Made by a program: the position numbers and the translations under genes
Source of the DNA: Tribonema minus
Taxonomy: Eukaryota; Sar; Xanthophyceae; Tribonematales; Tribonemataceae
NCBI GenBank assembly: GCA_017506865.1
Contig: JAFCMP010000401.1
Location: 434,001 to 498,000, forward strand
Reading direction: 5' to 3'
DNA length: 64,000 nucleotides
Notes under the pieces: generated by a model
Seen by the model: the letters and a program-made list of their open reading frames with translations, nothing else
The model's database searches: none
What the model was told of the DNA's origin: nothing
In this document: positions 54,801 to 64,000 of the stretch, piece after piece
How the letters are laid out: every line of letters starts with the position of its first letter
How positions within the stretch are numbered: the stretch's first letter is position 1

Positions 54801-56073
54801 AGGGCTAAATCAAGCGCATCGTGACGTGGCAGACGATTGGTCGCTGCTCGAGAGACGGCCTGCGCCAATCTGTGGCACTTCTGGGTGAGGGACGCAAGCT
54901 GCGCCTCAGACGGCTCCCAATCAACACGCCATTGTGTACTGGGCTACTCATGCCGCTACACAGCCCTTTGTGATTGGGCATGTGAGCCATATTTCAAATG
55001 GTGACGTGCGCCTTCTGAGCAAGGTGACGCCTCAGCAAAACGGCCTTGCAGCTCCAGTTCACCCCTGAGCGTCGATGCTCACCAAATCTTGAAGTTGAAG
55101 AATTCACAACTCCAGTTCACCCTTGCGCTCCGCACCGCCGCATCTTAAAGTTGAAGATGTAAGCCTCACCGCGAGGGTATGTACGTTATCGCGCTCCCCC
55201 CGCTGCCGTAGGACCTCACGCTGCTGCGCAACAACACCAACCTGTCCGACACCATCATCGTGGACAACTCGCCCATGGCGTACATGTTCCAGCCCGACAA
55301 CGCCATAGACTGCACGAGCTGGCTGGAGGTGAGAGAGCCGAGCGCTGCCATTGCCGTGCTGAGCGCTGCCGCATCCCGCAAACCATACGTACATACGCAG
55401 TCCACATGCATGGTAGCAGTATTCAATCGCCTCTACTGCAGCTGTGCCACGCACCTGATTGCTGCGTACCAGCGCGCGGTGTGATTTGGCCACGCTGCCA
55501 ATTCCCTTGGGGCTCGCAAAAAGCGCCCATTCTATGCCTGGTCCCCCCATGCACAGTGTCAATGACCTCATGGTCAACCGCAGCAGCAATCCTCACCAAA
55601 TCTGTTCTTGCAGGCTCATAGACCCTGTTGGGGGGTCAGCAAGAAGAAAGCCGCAGTACATTCTTCTTGGCGGTTGCAGCGCGAAAACGCGCTGAGTCTG
55701 CCACTCGCCATCGCGCATACGCCACCGCCGCCGCCGCCGCCGCCGCCGCAGCTGCGCAGAGCGCTGTCACTACGCTGTGTACGCGCCAGACGCAGCAGCG
55801 ACGTGAGCCGTGCGCGTGAGCACGAGGTACCTCAAACAGAAGTTCAAACGTGAAGTCTAACTGTGGCGTCAGCGCTTTGCTGTGCTGCGCGCACTCACCT
55901 CTCAACGCACGCTCCTTGCCGCTGCGCCGCACTGCATGTCGCAGGACCCCATGGACGAGGAGCTATACGTCATCGCGGCCTTCCTGGAGAGGATCAGGGG
56001 GGTCCCCGAGGTGCGCGACTACGTCGAGTTCTGGCGGGAAGGCTCGGAGGTCATGGACCCCGCCTACGCCTAG
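48898..56073 (+). CDS. SCP/NIF-type HAD phosphatase, nine exons, 419 aa
   Basis: Exons: 48898-48977, 49371-49510, 49787-50028, 51258-51494, 52291-52413, 53110-53172, 53745-53873, 55212-55328, 55945-56073. All junctions are GT-AG and phases agree throughout, giving exactly 420 codons. The N-terminal ~230 residues are Ser/Ala-rich and disordered. The catalytic FCP1/SCP domain follows: LLVLDLDETLVHSS (nucleophile and acid/base of the D-x-D-x-T motif), FVLKRPGVDEFLERV, IIFTASLPQYANPLLDRLDP, ARLFREHCTFHEGYFVK, LSDTIIVDNSPMAYMFQPDN and a C-terminal acidic helix. Family members dephosphorylate the RNA polymerase II C-terminal domain or other phosphoserine proteins in a Mg-dependent reaction. All signature residues are present. 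Introns 5 and 7 contain copies of the preceding exon end. Confidence 0.92.
50781..50912 (-). repeat. interstitial telomere-like repeats (CCCTAA)n
   Basis: CCCTAACCCTAACCCTAACCC and a second run lie at 50781-50820, with a short one at 50900-50912, in intron 3 of the phosphatase gene. Similar islands (TTAGGG type) occur at 53341-53366, 54764-54806, 60410-60420, 61435-61452, 61590-61600 and 63728-63748. Confidence 0.85.
51738..51754 (+). repeat. poly-G run (17 bases) in intron 4
   Basis: An uninterrupted G tract. Others of the kind are 56084-56109 (26 C, 10 bases after the phosphatase stop codon), 56490-56509 (20 G), 58218-58230 (G) and 59434-59443 (G). They may form quadruplexes and are prone to length error. 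Confidence 0.9.
52424..52815 (+). repeat. ~196-bp tandem duplication in intron 5, with copies of the exon-5 end
   Basis: AGGCTCACCAGCAGCATG occurs at 52424 and 52620. Each unit contains GAGTACAAGGCACGCCG or GAGTACAAGGTACGCCG, echoing the exon end CCGTACAAG/GTATGT at 52405-52420. Confidence 0.7.
53965..54460 (+). repeat. five tandem copies of the exon-7 3' edge with donor site, in intron 7
   Basis: The ~42 bases encoding FREHCTFHEGYFVK plus GTGAAC or GTGCGC recur at 53965-54006, 54094-54135, 54200-54241, 54321-54362 and ~54416-54458. Two spacer types alternate: one starts GTGAACCTAC, as after the real exon; the other starts GTGCG(C/T)CGCCTGCTGATC. The last copy is the most diverged. Confidence 0.9.
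54461..55211. other. remainder of intron 7
   Basis: No second gene. It holds a TTAGGG-like island at 54764-54806 and two imperfect copies of a 'CTCCAGTTCACCC' segment at about 55052 and 55110. Confidence 0.5.
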
Positions 56074-56109
56074 GCTGCCCCTGCCCCCCCCCCCCCCCCC
56101 CCCCCCCCC

Positions 56110-58934
56110 AAACAAAGCAGCAAAAGTGTGTCAAGAGTTGCAGAGGGGGTCAGGGCCCGCGCCATGGGCCCTCGCTGTTCTGTGTGGCGGCGGCGGGGGG
56201 GCAGCGTGCGCGCATATGCTGTGGACGCAGTGACAGGGTGAACGTGGGCAGAGCTGCGTCCGTAGGGAAGGCCATCGCCCCTGCCTCTGCTCGTAAAGCC
56301 GCAAGGGGCGGGCAAAGAGGAGGGCCATGGGGGCGGGGGCTGTCATCAAGGGGAAACAACGGGGGACTATTTAGAGGGAGTGGCGGTGGGAGCAATGGGG
56401 CAGCAAGCCTGGGGGTCTCACGCCGATGGGGTCGATTCGGGGCGGTTCTCCCGAGATGAACGGCGCACTCAGATGGACATGTGGGGCGTGGGGGGGGGGG
56501 GGGGGGGGGTCAGGGGGCGGGTGCATGTTTGAGACGTGTGCAAACGTCGTGTTTTGGTGTCATGCGGCGGCAGCAGATTACCTGCTATTCATTGTTGCAC
56601 TTTATTACTGTGTGCACACGGGGGGGCTGCGCTCATTGGGGGGGTTTGATGGCACCGCACTGGTTGCCGTGATGAGGAATGCAGCGCACAGATTGAAGGG
56701 TTTTGCTCTACAGCGTCAATGCACTGCTGCTGGGGTTTGATGTGCTGTTGCTGTTTTGCATGCAACGATCCGATTGGTGTTGTGCGAATTTGCTGCAATT
56801 CCTGTGCATTTGAAGCTGATGTCACGCATACATTGATTTGAATGGCAGCCATTCATCAGCACAGTGGCCCATAAATTTCATTTGTTGATCCAAATATGAT
56901 GAGACAACAAGTCCGTCCTGTATGATCACATCCAGGAAGCCACATGTATGGACGGCTGATGTAGGTACCACCGCGACTCCATCAATTGCGAGGAAACGTC
57001 CAAGCAGGTGTGCCACCGCCCGAAGACCACTGGCAAATCAGGCGCAGACCTTCCCGCATGTTCAACAGTGAATCAATACGCCTGACAAACCATGTCACGG
57101 GCGCCCCGCTGCCAAGGCGTCGCCGCCATACACGGTGACAAGCACTGAAAGGCCGCAAGCCTGCGCGCGCCTGTTGCGTGACGTGACCGGCGCTTGCATG
57201 CAGAGCGACGTTTGCCACGGCGGTGGCCCGCGAACCGTCAGCAAGCGCGGTCGTGGTGGGGTGCCTTAGCGCCTGGGGCTGATGCATCGCGCACGTGTCT
57301 GCGAAAGGAGAACACTCTGCAAACCGGTCGTGCTGAGCACTGCACAATATGGCGCCGTGCCAACTTTGCGCCAATGTACAAAAGGTCTACATGGGCGTGA
57401 GTTTTCCAATATATGGGGAAGAGGAATCATCAGACGGGCGCTGCGCCGGCCCCGATGGAGCCTGTCGTGTACACGCGTACGCAAGTAGCGCTTTACGCAG
57501 CCATGTACACAAAACCTCGCCATTGTGATAGCACACGCAGGGGCACGCCGCAAGGGCGACCAGAGCTGACAGTCTGAACCGCAGTGAGCCATGCAGACCG
57601 AAGGCAGTAGAGCGACGCGCGAGGCGCCGCCGCCGGACCTAACGGCGCGCGTTGGTTTCCTTGCAGCGCATCATGAACATGTCAAACGTGCCGGGCGCGA
57701 TACTGTGTCTGTGCGCGCAATGGGGCGGGGCGAGCACGCAAGCAGGCGAGCGTCGCGGCAGCAGCAGGCAGCGGTGCTGACAAAAACGACTATGAGCTGA
57801 GGTTGATGTGCGTAACCCGCTTGTGTGTGTTTTTGATTATGTGTTGAGGAAGGAGGCAGGAGGGAGCCATGCGCGCGCACAGATACGGCGCAGTCGCCAG
57901 TCCCCAGGACCCCGCGCGTACTGGTCAGCCAGCAGCGCTCCGCTCGTGCACTCCCCAAGCGCCGTGACGCTCGCCTTACACGCGCTGCGGTGTACTTCAA
58001 GAAGTACTTGTGTTCAGGAGGGACAACATGCACAGGGGCCGGAGCAATGTGCAGTTTCAATGCACACGCTGAGCAGCCCATGAGCCTCGCTCCACCCCCC
58101 TCCCCAGCCCACTAGCCGCGCCACAAGCCACGCCGAGCATGGGGGGGTCGAGCGCTGCCGAGGCCTGTGCCGCCCCCCAAGAAGGACAGCAGGGCAGGAT
58201 TTGAATGGGGCGTGTGTGGGGGGGGGGGGGATAGACATCTGCTGACCAGGAACGCGCGGCTGCAGCCAGCAGGGAGACCGGGGCGCTCGAAGCGCCGCTG
58301 CACACATGGCGCCGCTGCTCGCTGCCGACAAAGCTTGCAGGCAGGCCAGACTGCGCCAGGACGCACTGCGGCCTCGGACCTGCGTCTCAGCAAGTCTGAC
58401 GCCCCCCCCCCCTCCACCCCTCGCAAACGCAGCGTTCGTGGCGCAGCCCAGTCCGGACGGCAGCGAATCTTATCAGACCTCGGAGGTTGCTGCGCGGCGC
58501 ACTCGCATCGCCGCCCCCAGTCCCCGCAGCCGCGCTCCCGGCCCTCACCATTTCACTAGCACGCCACGCAGTTGGAGACCGCGGCACGTCAACTGTGAAG
58601 TATAAGGCGCCTGTCTCGGCAGTGTCACCGCCGCCGGCCGCGCCCGGGCCCCGCATGGCCACAAACGACCTCATGCGCCGTGCTCGTCGACCGAGGCTCT
58701 CTCTATCCGCCCAGGTGTTGTCGACACAACGGTGGTCGGATCCGATGGATGCGTGTCGGTGCCTAAGCATCTCGGGACCTGCGCATCTCAGTACCTGCAC
58801 AGGTCCCGAGATGCGCTGCATCGACAGCGCCAAGGTGCGAAATCTCCAGCGCCATTCTGCCGCTGCACGCCCCCGACAACCACCCGCTCAAAAGCCCCAT
58901 CCTTCAGGGAGCAGCGCCCGCATCTGGGGAGCCC
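56110..58934. other. intergenic, convergent 3' flanks of the phosphatase and panB genes
   Basis: No gene that I can support. GC-rich composition keeps many frames open on both strands. Landmarks are a 20-G run (56490-56509), a G run at 58218-58230 and an inverted repeat at 58767-58814. Confidence 0.45.
58767..58814. repeat. inverted repeat, 15-bp perfect arms
   Basis: GCATCTCGGGACCTG at 58767-58781 and its complement at 58800-58814, with an 18-base loop. The flanking CAGGTGTTGTCGA recurs at about 63930-63945, where a related CATCTCGGTACCTG is found, so this is part of a dispersed repeat. Confidence 0.8.
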
Positions 58935-61900
58935 TCAGGCCTTCTTCGGCGCACCCCACGCAAACCCCCCTCCCCCCTGCCCGTACAGCCGCACCGCCTC
59001 GAGCTCGTCCTGCTCCTTGAGCTTCTTCTTGGTGAGCTCGGCGGCCTCGCGGCGCTCGCGCGCGTCGTGCGCCAGCAGGTGCTCAAAGTTGGCCTCCTCC
59101 GCGGGGGTCATGGCGTAGGGGGAGTGCGCGGCGCCGGGGAACGCGCCCGCCTCCACCTCGCGCCGGTATGCGTGCAGCCCCTTCATTACCTGCGGGGAAT
59201 TGGGGGGGGCGGGGGGGGGGGTAAGCTGGCGTGCAACATCAATGCAACAGGGTAAATGGGCTGCATCAGCGGCGGTCAAGGCGCAACGGCAGCGCCGGGG
59301 AACGCGCCCGCCTCGACCTCGCGCCGGTACGCATGCAGGCCCTTCATTACCTGAGGGGGATTGGGGGGTGGGGTCAGGCTTAGGGGGAAGGTCAGGAATA
59401 GCTCTGTCAAGTGCATAGTTCATGACCTGCCCCGGGGGGGGGGGGTTTCGCTAACGGTGAGAAGCAGCAAGCGCCTGCCAACCCTCGCGCTGAGACACGA
59501 GCATGGCGGTCCACCACAGGAGCAATGCGATGTCCATCTGTTTACGCACGCACCCATCGGGGCCAAACGTGCCTGCCCTCCCTCCGTGCTCATGCACGAA
59601 CATTGCGAGCCACGGACTCATGGCGGGGGCCGGGAACACTCCCCCAAAACTTCAAAAACAGACGCTTCACGGCAGCCTCAGTCTCGCGCGCTCAGCGAGG
59701 CTCAGTCAGTCGTGATAGGAGCCCACAACAACGCAAACCTTGTTGAACCGCGTCCTTGCGTGACAGCGCGTCCCGCGGTTGAGGACGTATCAGCGGCAGC
59801 GTTTGACTTGGTAGAGCTGTCGGAGTGATCCTCGAATTTGCGAAGCGGCGCGCAGCAGGTCTGCAGCAGCGCTCTCACATCGCCCTGCGCATGTACATGT
59901 GTATAAATGTGTATGTGTGCACGCAATCGGCAGCGCTGACTGCACGCACGTCATCTGACGTACACATGTATCCAACATGCACCAGAGCGGCAACAACTGC
60001 TGTTGGTGGAAGGCATTCAATTTGACGGCTAACCACACCTTGTCACCTGGAGCACTACGACCTTCTGGTGCATTTCCATGTACCATCTACGTCCGCGGCA
60101 GCGCTCACCTCGGTCTGCACGTCGGCGAACACCTTGCAGAACTTGGGCGCCATGCGCTGGTGGTGTGGGTGCGAGAGGATGCCCAGCATGTCGTGGTACA
60201 CGAGGACCTGCCGCGGCGCGCAATCAGACGCCGGAGCAGGGTTGAAGTTCAGATATGGATCTTAGGGTTGAACTAAGGGTAGAAGAAGGTATACAAGGCG
60301 CAGGCGGCACGGTGGCCAGAGTCAGGGTCGCAGGCGCATGCAAGGCTTTGAATTAGTGCGAGAGACAGCGCCAAACGGCGAGAACGGACTGTAGCGCAAA
60401 ACATCGGTTACGGTTAGGGTTGGATGCGAGGGTGCAAATGATGCGCGTCGCTGCGCGTGCGCCACCCACAACTGCCAAGCAAGCCAAGCAAGCGGCGCGA
60501 GGTCCGAAGGCGCACAACACGGGGCGCTGCGTACGACAACGCTCAGATTGAAAGTGCTCAGACCTTCAGGCACCGGCAAGCTGCACCGCTCTGCAGTACA
60601 CACTATGTATACTTTGGTGGCGCGTCACCCCTTGCAGTTTTAAGGTACGGCGCACCTGCCCGTCCGTGTGCGGCCCCGCGCCGATGCCAATGACGGGTAT
60701 CTCCAGCGCGTCTGCGATGGCCCTGCCCACGACGGCGGGGACGCACTCGAGGACCACCGCAAAGGCGCCCGCCTCCTGCGCAGCAGCGGCGGCGGCGAGG
60801 GCGCGCGTGAGGCAGGTCGGCGGCGCGCGAGGCACGCGTATGCGTGGAGATGAGATGTCAGAGAGGACAGAGGGGCGGTGCAAGGCGGCGGCGGGCGCGC
60901 ACTCGCGGACGACCGCAAAGGCGCCCGCCTCCTGCGCGGGCGGGGTATGCGTGTATGAAGGGCGTCAGGTCGTGCGCTCCGTGCGTCGGGTGCGCGCGCG
61001 CAAAACACAGCGGGGGGCGAGACTGCGCACAGCAGTGGACTGGTGCACTGCGTGCGTGGGCGCGCAATAGCCCAGGCAACTGTTTTCGCGCGCGCACTCA
61101 CTCCAGGATGGCCGCATACGCGCTAGCCTCCTGCGCGGCGGCGGCGGCGGCGGAGGCAAGGACGCGCATGAGGAAGGCCGGCGGCGCGCGGCGCAGCGCG
61201 CGAGGTGTGTGTATGCGTGGAGATGAGATGTCAGAGAGAGGACAGGCGGGCGGTACAAGGCGGCGGCGGCGGCACGCACTCGATCCGACCACGAACGGCG
61301 CCCGCGGACCGTATGATGCAATCAGCGCATGCGCTGGATGCGTCGGTGCATGTGCGCAAACCATGTGGGGCTTGACATCACACAACGTTGCTGAGTTGTA
61401 TATTGCGCAGCCGCGATGATGGGCGGAGGGTCATGGGTTAGGGTTAGGTTTAGCATGTGGGCTAGGATGACCGCATGACAGCACAGGCGCTCGCCTCCTG
61501 CAGGGCAGCTGCGGCGGCGGCGGCAGGGGCGCGCGCGAAGGCTGCCGTCCCACGCGGTTGGCATATGAGTGAGGGTGCGTAATCTGTGAGGTTTATAGTT
61601 AGGGTTAGCAACACATGCATGGGGATGGCTCATCGAACGACGGGCGATCAGCGCGCAGCACACGCTGGGACGACCGCCAAGGCATAGGCGCGTGCCGCTG
61701 GGCGCGGCGGAGGCGGTGCCGCACGTCGAAACGCTGTGCTTCTGAGGTGATCTCAACATCGGCGCTGTGTTGCTCTACCTAACCCTAGCCTGCTCCAAAA
61801 CCCTCACCGTAAGCGTGACCCTGAACCCAACCAGCTGCAGATCACGAAGCAAGCCACACAGCCGACTGCACCGTCACGTGCAACCTCTGAGCCCTCAGGA

Positions 61901-62024
61901 TGCATTCTCAGAGCACACTGCACGAGAGGCCCCACAAAATGGAACTTTGAGGCTGTGCTGAGCGCTGCTGCTCACCTGCACCGCCAGCGCGTCGTCCAGC
62001 AGCTTGCGCGCCTTGACGGCGGTC
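58935..62024 (-). CDS. panB: 3-methyl-2-oxobutanoate hydroxymethyltransferase (PanB), C-terminal exons: complement(join(58935..59189,60109..60207,60656..60775,61976..62024))
   Basis: Four exons join in phase: [36 protein letters not shown] with [38 protein letters not shown] with [13 protein letters not shown], and [19 protein letters not shown]. These are the conserved C-terminal blocks of ketopantoate hydroxymethyltransferase, including the VLEC, IGIGAGP-x-x-DGQ, YHD and PKF motifs. The enzyme adds a hydroxymethyl group from methylenetetrahydrofolate to 2-oxoisovalerate in pantothenate/CoA synthesis. The protein ends with a ~50-residue charged helix ([20 protein letters not shown]) beyond the usual family end. 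The N-terminal half, with the metal-binding DS and substrate motifs, was not found in 62.0-64.0 kb and probably lies beyond the window. Introns 1 and 3 hold copies of the downstream exon's 5' edge. Confidence 0.88.
59290..59358 (-). repeat. extra copy of the last panB exon's 5' edge with acceptor
   Basis: Upstream of the real exon start at 59189, the segment CTCAG/GTAATGAAGGGCCTGCATG with ~60 following bases (encoding [19 protein letters not shown]) is present again at 59353-59290, with its own polypyrimidine-AG. Confidence 0.88.
60895..61545 (-). repeat. three degenerate copies of a panB exon 5' edge with acceptor
   Basis: The real exon starts ...GCTGCTGCGCAG/GAGGCGGGCGCCTTTGCGG at 60775. 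Related copies, GCGCAG or CTGCAG followed by GAGGC(G/T)(G/A)GCGCC or GCGTAT, lie at about 60942-60900, 61127-61095 and 61500-61470, each preceded by a GCCGCC-rich tract. One reads [10 protein letters not shown] and then GTGAGT. Confidence 0.85.
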
Positions 62025-63239
62025 CTGCAGGGGCACACACGGCAGCACGCGATCAGCGCCACGCGCGTCAGCGGAGCATCGTCATCGCCAGCGACATTGC
62101 GCTGCCTCGAGTCAGCTGCTGGCGCGCAGACGGCGTACTTCTGCGGCGCCGTGTCATTGTTCACGTCAGCGCGGCACGCGCGCGTGCGGATCGAAAGCAC
62201 TTGAAGGTAGTACGCCGATACTTGCTACACATTTGCAAAGCGATGATTTCCGACAGAACACTGGTGGCCTTGCCAGGCACGCTTCTGTGCTGGCCATACG
62301 CTCTCGTCGTGCAGCGCGGGGAGGTGCCACAGAGCCGGCCCAGCAGGGCGCTGAGCGCTGATTGGCTGAGCGCTGATGGCCTGCAGCATCGAAGAACGCG
62401 GTCCCCCGACGCACGAATCGGTACACGAGGCGGCGCACGCGGCCGTCGCGCTCCGCCTCTGACCAACACTGATGCTCGCAGACATGCTTGCGCCGTTGTT
62501 GGTGCAGAGGTTGAATCTGAGGCGCAAACTCTTGGCGTCCTTCGCATCGCTGCACACAAAGAATGTGCGGGCCGCAGCCGCCGCCGGTCCCGCTCAGCTG
62601 CGCCCGCGCCTTCCGCCGCCGCTGCTGCGCCACTGTCACCGCCGCCGACCATGCGCGCGCAGCGCCGCGTGCTGGCTGGTGACCGACATCTGCCAGCGAT
62701 TGAGCATGAGCTCCACGCCGACGCACAGCTCGCAACCCGACGCCTGCGGCGCGGGCCATGCACACAGCATGTAGAACGCTCTACGTGCCACCCTCATCAC
62801 ACAAAACGCTCTACTGCACTGCACGGCGCGCTCGCTCCCTGCGAGGGGAGCTGCTGGCTCTGAAGCCAAGCAGCGAGGAGTCTGCAGCTAGCCTCTTGCT
62901 ACAAAGTACCTCTGCAGCGCTTCTCATAAGCATATGACAGGTAACGGCTCGCAGATAGCAAATTGAATGCTGACCGAGGTCTGCGGTAATCGTCGTAGTA
63001 GACACGTATCATGCTGCACGCCTGCGTGTATGATGCGCGCGGTACCCGGAGAGCCCTAGGCTGCAGCTGAAACATGCGTGCTTGAACTTGAAGCATCAAC
63101 TGGGGCAACTCAGTAGGCGTTGACAGCTTCCCTGGTAAAGCTACGATGCTGCCTGAGCTCACTGACAGGCTGAATTGACGAGCAAATTGAGGTCCGGCGA
63201 GGGCTGCGCTGCGCCGTGTTGAAGCTGGCAAGTCTATCG
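62025..63239. other. upstream panB intron or flank, no exon recognised
   Basis: GC-rich with long frames on both strands but none with PanB N-terminal motifs. The expected exon(s) supplying the residues before TAVKARKLL were not found. Confidence 0.4.
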
Positions 63240-63660
63240 CAATGCCGACCCCCGCGTCCGCTCCGCACAGCCGCTTTCGATGCGACATGAGCACCACATT
63301 GTGCTGGGAAAGGCACGTTGTCGTGCCGCTGCACGACTATGAGCTCGTCACATCGCATGCCGAAGGCTCGCGCACGTGTGCGGCTGCCTACATCATTACA
63401 ACAAGCTCAGCGACAAGCAGCTCATGGACCGCGACTCATACGACACGCTGGACGCGGCCATTAGTGTGGCAACTAGGCTGCAGAGCATGGCTGAGCTCGT
63501 TGAAATGAGGGGCGTAGTCGCGCACGTGCGAGCCTTCGGTGAGCGACGCGACGAGCTCATAGTCGTGCGGCGGTATGACAACGGGCTTGTCCGGCTTAAT
63601 GTGGTGCTCATGTCGCATCATAAGCAGCTGCGCGAAGCGGACATGGGGGTCGGCATTGAG
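63240..63660. repeat. inverted duplication of a coding-like segment
   Basis: 63240-63400 and 63500-63660 are imperfect inverted copies. On outward-to-inward reading both give HVRAFG, DELIVV, a R-x-DN segment, VVLMSH and ADxGVGI. The spacer is ~100 bases. The family is unknown. Confidence 0.7.
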
Positions 63661-63924
63661 TCATGCCATTGCGCCGCACTGCATTGAGCGTGCTGAAGCG
63701 CCATTCGTAGCTTTGGCCCCGTGACGTAGGGCTAGGGTTGGGGTTAGCTACCCCTCTTAGACTGCAGCACGAATGCATGACATGCACGGTGCCAGATCAT
63801 ATATCTCGCGCTGCGGACTCGCAGACAAACATACGCGCTTGCGACCGCCAACCATGACACGTGTGTGCTGTGATGATGGTTTGGTGCGCAGGCGGCGGCG
63901 CTTGCGGCCCTGGCATCGCACTGT

Positions 63925-64000
63925 GTGTGTCCAGGTGTTGTCGATGCAACGCATCTCGGTACCTGTACGACATTAATGTTGTCGATGCGACGCATCTTGG
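63925..64000 (+). repeat. dispersed repeat fragment at the window end
   Basis: TTGTCGATGCAACGCATCTC at about 63938 and TTGTCGATGCGACGCATCTT at about 63975 form a tandem pair related to 58712-58775. The repeat runs off the window. Confidence 0.6.

Noticed and set aside
56589-58834. Several 60-150-aa ORFs downstream of the phosphatase
   Set aside because: Low-complexity or GC-driven frames with no splice logic or family resemblance.

Overview
The window is nuclear DNA of a eukaryote, most likely a photosynthetic stramenopile alga. I lean towards the yellow-green/brown lineage; this is an inference from gene style, not a proof. Supporting signs are GT-AG introns with conserved phases, two probable GC-AG introns, interstitial TTAGGG-type repeats, SET, RING, BTB, armadillo and F-box/ankyrin-style genes, a FAR1-like Mutator transposase, and a plant/bacterial-type pantothenate gene (panB). 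No CRISPR array, operon or ribosome-binding-site logic is present.

Layout. 0-20 kb is a mosaic of short host genes and element debris: a Q/A-rich hypothetical, a RING protein, a SET-domain methyltransferase, an IS4EU-like transposase remnant, two BTB-type genes, an armadillo-like repeat protein, an F-box/ankyrin-like gene and a GC-rich fossil of an SF1 helicase. At 20.4-21.1 kb lies a small two-exon NTF2/SnoaL-like gene. 22.0-23.5 kb holds a tyrosine-recombinase ORF with a long glutamine-rich tail, cut at its 5' side by a 236-bp satellite array (23.5-27.6 kb). Smaller blocks of the same satellite lie at 3.1-3.9 and 12.6-13.2 kb. 29.9-35.7 kb is a Mutator-like transposon gene with at least six exons. 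38.8-40.2 kb is a second, intact-looking tyrosine recombinase of the same family. 41.0-45.5 kb is a large unidentified multi-exon gene. 45.6-46.6 kb is a C2H2 zinc-finger plus nuclease-like locus, followed by minisatellites.

48.9-64 kb is a GC-rich, host-like segment. It holds two well-supported intron-rich genes: an SCP/NIF-type phosphatase (nine exons, 419 residues, every splice phase consistent) and, on the other strand, the C-terminal part of panB. This segment also carries many TTAGGG-like islands and long G or C runs.

Most notable observations: (1) introns of both the phosphatase and panB contain several tandem, degenerate copies of the adjoining exon edge with its splice site; (2) a TATATTCCC motif is clustered just upstream of several unrelated genes and behaves like a core-promoter element; (3) two paralogous tyrosine recombinases share a Q-rich tail, with only the C-terminal half of the catalytic domain visible; (4) satellite, recombinase and dispersed-repeat borders coincide. 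Several ORFs show single frame slips, which may be decay or assembly error.
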